Of a DNA stretch of 15,201 bases, positions 12,771 through 15,201 are shown piece after piece; positions within the stretch are counted from its first letter, which is position 1, and every line of letters starts with the position of its first letter. The notes under the pieces were generated by a model. That model saw only the letters and a list, made by a program, of their open reading frames with translations. It was not told the origin of the DNA and made no database searches. Position numbers and translations under genes: made by a program. This DNA is from Methanobacteriota archaeon (GTDB lineage Archaea > Halobacteriota > Methanomicrobia > Methanomicrobiales > Methanoculleaceae): NCBI GenBank assembly GCA_023457135.1, contig JAEWMO010000106.1, positions 1 to 15,201 on the forward strand, read 5' to 3'.

Positions 12771-12999
12771 GTGATCCGGCCCTGCTCACCGGAGCCCATC
12801 GGCCCGTACAGCCAGGCCATGCAGTGCGGGGACTGCCTCGCTATGTCGGGACAGATCGGTCTTGACCCGGCCAACCGGCACCCTCCCCGGTTCCGGCGAG
12901 TCGAGGCAGACGATGGAGAGCCTGCGGGCCGTGCTTCACCAGGCCGGCCTCCCGGAAGGGGTGAGGGTCGAGATCGAGATGATAGCAAAGGTGCGGTAG
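12771..12999 (+). pseudogene. ridA/YjgF pseudogene, frameshift plus internal deletion
   Basis: From GTG 12771 the first frame reads SPEPIGPYSQAMQCGD, then AMSGQIGLDPA, the N-terminal signature of RidA (2-iminobutanoate/2-iminopropanoate deaminase). An extra A at about 12873 (GCCAACCGG for GCCACCGG) shifts frame; the second frame continues GTLPGSGESRQTMESLRAVL and HQAGL. It then jumps straight to PEGVRVEIEMIAKVR and TAG 12997-12999, the normal RidA C-terminus. The middle of about 45-50 codons, including the T-x-F-x-x-D/N region and the Arg that binds substrate, is missing. No active enzyme can come from this copy. Confidence 0.85.
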
Positions 13000-13129
13000 G
13001 CCGGCGACGCCGGGATCGATGGTCCGGGGAAACGGTTCCGGCGGCACATCGACCCTACTTATGCAAAAATACCGCATATAACATCATATAAATCCTTAGT
13101 AGCCCATAACGCCCTGCTTTTATTCCGAA

Positions 13130-13138
13130 AAATATAAA
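13130..13138 (+). promoter_or_regulatory. TATA box of the signalling gene
   Basis: AAATATAAA, preceded by a purine-rich CGAAA, lies about 35 bases before GTG 13169, giving a very short leader. A second A/T-rich site, CATATAAAT-like at about 13086, is farther off. Confidence 0.55.
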
Positions 13139-13168
13139 AGTCAATCTCTCCCTCAATGGGTACAACAC

Positions 13169-15201
13169 GTGCACACCCTCACCGACCCCGACCACATCCT
13201 CTACGTAGACGACGAAGAGGCGCTGCTCGATATCGGCCGCAGATTCCTTGAGCGGGCGGGCGGCATCGCCGTCGATACCACCGCAAGCCCGCACGAGGCG
13301 CTCCGCATGATCCTGACCGGCCGCTACGACGCGGTCGTCTCGGACTACCAGATGCCGGAGATGGACGGGATCGAGCTCTTAAAGCAGGTCCGGAAGGCAG
13401 GCAACCGGGTGCCCTTCATCATCTTCACCGGCAGGGGACGCGAGGAGGTGGCGATCGAGGCGTTGAACAACGGCGCCGACTTCTACCTCCAGAAGGGCGG
13501 CAATCCGGGAACGCAGTTTGCAGAACTGGCGAACGCGGTCCGGCAGCTTGCCGGGAGAAAGAGGGCGGAGTCAGCGGTCCGCAAGAGCGAAGAGATGCTG
13601 CATAAGGCCGGGAACCTTGCGCACCTCGGCAGCTGGGAGTTCGATCACCTGACCGGCCGGCTGACCTGGTCGGAGGTGACCTACCGCATCTTCGGCCTCG
13701 ACCCCGGAGAACCGCCGACCTACGAGGAGTTCCTCGCGAAGGTCCACCCCGACGACCGGACAAAGGTCGACACCATGTACTTCGCCACGGTCGCCGGGGG
13801 GAAGGACGGCTACGAGGTGGAGCACCGGATCCTCCGCGGCAGCACCGGGGAGGTCCGGCACCTCATCGAACGGTGCGAGCACCAGCGGGACGAATCCGGC
13901 CGGATTGTCCGCTCTTTGGGGATGGTGCACGACATCACGGAACGCAAACTCGCCGAACTCGAACTGCTCTCGCGGCACGAGGAACTCCAGGCGGCGTACG
14001 TGCAGCTTGCCTCCATGGAGGGGGAACTCCGCGCGAGCTTCGACGACCTTGCCGAGAGCCAGCACCGGCTCCAGGCAAGCGAAGAGCGTTATCGCCGTCT
14101 CGCGGAGAATGCGGAGGATGTCATCTACCGGATCCGGTTCCTGCCGGAGATGCGGGTGGCATACATGAACCCGGCAGTCACCCGGATCCTGGGGTACACG
14201 CCGGAAGAGTTCTACGCCGACGCAGGTCTCGCGGGGCGGATCGTTCATCCTGACGACCGCAGCCTGATCGCGTCCCTGAATAAAAACTCGGTCACCGAAC
14301 GGCCGATCACGCTCCGGTGGGTCCGGAAAGACGGAGGCGTCGTCTGGATCGAGCTGCGCAGCACCCCGGTCCTTGACCAGGCAGGAAGGGTTGTTGCGCT
14401 TGAAGGGATCGGAAGAGACGTCTCAGAAGCGAGACGGGCACAGGAGCGGCTCTTAGAGAGCGAAGGCCGTGTGAGGAGGAGGCTTGAGAGCATCCTCTTC
14501 CCTGAAGGCGATATCGGGAGCCTGGATCTCGCCGAGATCATCGATCTGCCCGCGGTCCAGCCGCTCTTCGACGGCTTCCACGCCCTTGCGAAGATCCCGG
14601 TGGCCATCGTCGATACCGGCGGCCGGGTGCTGATCGGCGCCGGGTGGCAGGAGATCTGCACGAAGTATCACCGGGTCCACCCCGATACCTGCAGGCACTG
14701 CGTGGAGAGCGACACGATCCTCTCCGCAGGGATCCCGGCCGGCGAATCGAGGATGTACCGGTGCCGGAACAACCTCTGGGACATGGCGACGCCGATCGTC
14801 GTGGACGGGAGGCATCTCGGGAACATCTACATAGGGCAGTTCTTCTTCGAGGACGAAGAGGTGGACTACGAGCTCTTCCGGGCTCAGGCGCGGCGATACG
14901 GGTTTGACGAGGAAGGATATATCGCCGCCCTCGGGGCCGTCCCCCGCCTTGATCGGGCCTACGTGGACGCCGTCATGGCGTTCCTCCGCCGGTTTGCCGC
15001 CCTCATCTCGCGCCTGAGTTACGCCAACATCACGCTCGCCCGGTCGCTCGCGGAGCGCGATGCCCTGGCGCGATCGCTCGAAGAGACCGCGAGCCGGCTC
15101 GCCCGGACACAGGAGATCGCCCATATCGGCAGCTGGGAGTTCGATCACGTGACCGGGCGGCCGGCCTGGTCGAACGAAGTCTACCGCATCTTCGGCCTTG
15201 A
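13169..15201 (+). CDS. receiver-PAS-PAS-PocR-PAS signal transduction protein (3' end outside window)
   Basis: 677 complete codons are present and the gene runs off the window. GTG 13169 is chosen because the receiver homology begins within ten residues and a TATA box lies 35 bases before. The receiver domain has DDEE (14-17), phospho-acceptor D59 in VVSDYQMPEMDG, T87 and K109. PAS 1 covers about 149-260 (HLGSWEFDH, VHPDD, HDITERK). A coiled coil of about 40 residues follows. PAS 2 is about 304-425 (RYRRLAENAEDVIYRI, GIGRDVSE). A PocR domain is about 450-615 (VAIVDTGGRVLIG, HPDTCRHCVESD, GNIYIGQFFF). A third PAS opens at about 644. A histidine kinase domain probably follows but is not in view. 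Cytoplasmic sensor; the PocR ligand is unknown. Confidence 0.9.
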   Translation, partial: MHTLTDPDHILYVDDEEALLDIGRRFLERAGGIAVDTTASPHEALRMILTGRYDAVVSDYQMPEMDGIELLKQVRKAGNRVPFIIFTGRGREEVAIEALNNGADFYLQKGGNPGTQFAELANAVRQLAGRKRAESAVRKSEEMLHKAGNLAHLGSWEFDHLTGRLTWSEVTYRIFGLDPGEPPTYEEFLAKVHPDDRTKVDTMYFATVAGGKDGYEVEHRILRGSTGEVRHLIERCEHQRDESGRIVRSLGMVHDITERKLAELELLSRHEELQAAYVQLASMEGELRASFDDLAESQHRLQASEERYRRLAENAEDVIYRIRFLPEMRVAYMNPAVTRILGYTPEEFYADAGLAGRIVHPDDRSLIASLNKNSVTERPITLRWVRKDGGVVWIELRSTPVLDQAGRVVALEGIGRDVSEARRAQERLLESEGRVRRRLESILFPEGDIGSLDLAEIIDLPAVQPLFDGFHALAKIPVAIVDTGGRVLIGAGWQEICTKYHRVHPDTCRHCVESDTILSAGIPAGESRMYRCRNNLWDMATPIVVDGRHLGNIYIGQFFFEDEEVDYELFRAQARRYGFDEEGYIAALGAVPRLDRAYVDAVMAFLRRFAALISRLSYANITLARSLAERDALARSLEETASRLARTQEIAHIGSWEFDHVTGRPAWSNEVYRIFGL
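13619..13701 (+). repeat. internal repeat, copy 1 (start of first PAS domain)
   Basis: These 83 bases match 15119-15201 at 69 positions without gaps (about 83%), including a 20-base identical block around GGCAGCTGGGAGTTCGATCA. It marks a duplication of a PAS module within one gene. Confidence 0.8.
15119..15201 (+). repeat. internal repeat, copy 2 (start of third PAS domain)
   Basis: The partner of 13619-13701. The match continues to the last base of the window, so the duplicated unit is longer than what can be seen. Confidence 0.8.

Noticed and set aside
1..15201. CRISPR arrays or insertion sequences
   Set aside because: No regularly spaced repeats with unique spacers and no transposase motif were seen. 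The only short tandem array (1335-1389) has no spacers.

Overview
The window looks like chromosomal DNA of a euryarchaeon, most likely a Methanomicrobiales methanogen close to Methanoculleus. Most genes have high-GC codon use. A/T-rich TATA-like boxes sit about 25-45 bases before several starts. One ribosome binding site (AGGTGATC) is an exact complement of the archaeal 16S 3' end. The product mix (HepT/MntA, HicAB, RelE, AlbA_2-type regulator remnants, response regulator-PAS-PocR sensors) is typical of that group. The genus is an inference from style, not a database match.

Positions 1-8126 are a decaying defence and toxin-antitoxin island. It opens with the 3' end of an EVE-domain gene coupled to a small hypothetical gene. 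On the minus strand follow a Cys-rich ORF and a broken winged-helix gene cut in two by five copies of an 11-bp tandem repeat. Next come an intact MntA/HepT pair, a frameshifted orphan hicB, and the C-terminal stub of an AlbA_2/RecG-like regulator with an in-frame amber codon. A noticeably AT-richer single-chain GmrSD-type (DUF262 + HNH) restriction gene stands alone at 3513-5309. It is followed by a minus-strand antitoxin/vapC stub, again with an amber codon in the antitoxin. Then come an intact RelB-like/RelE pair, a winged-helix plus YwgA/Panacea-like pair ending on a truncated mazF, and an intact hicAB pair. Four modules look whole and at least four more are wrecks.

Positions 8343-11054 carry ordinary housekeeping or accessory genes, all on plus: a B3/B4 (tRNA-editing-like) domain protein, a VOC/glyoxalase-fold protein, a QueG-like 4Fe-4S protein and a class I SAM methyltransferase. 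Positions 11188-12751 hold a small probable beta-sandwich protein under its own A/T-rich promoter and a PD-(D/E)XK nuclease-like protein. A ridA/YjgF pseudogene (12771-12999) follows. The window ends inside a large signalling gene (13169 to end) that begins with a receiver domain followed by PAS, PAS, PocR and a third PAS domain.

Non-coding stretches of note are about 200-330 bases each (1630-1844, 3138-3512, 5647-5971, 6444-6704, 8127-8342, 9441-9667). Apart from the promoters, repeats and gene stubs listed, I see no RNA gene, CRISPR array or insertion sequence in them.
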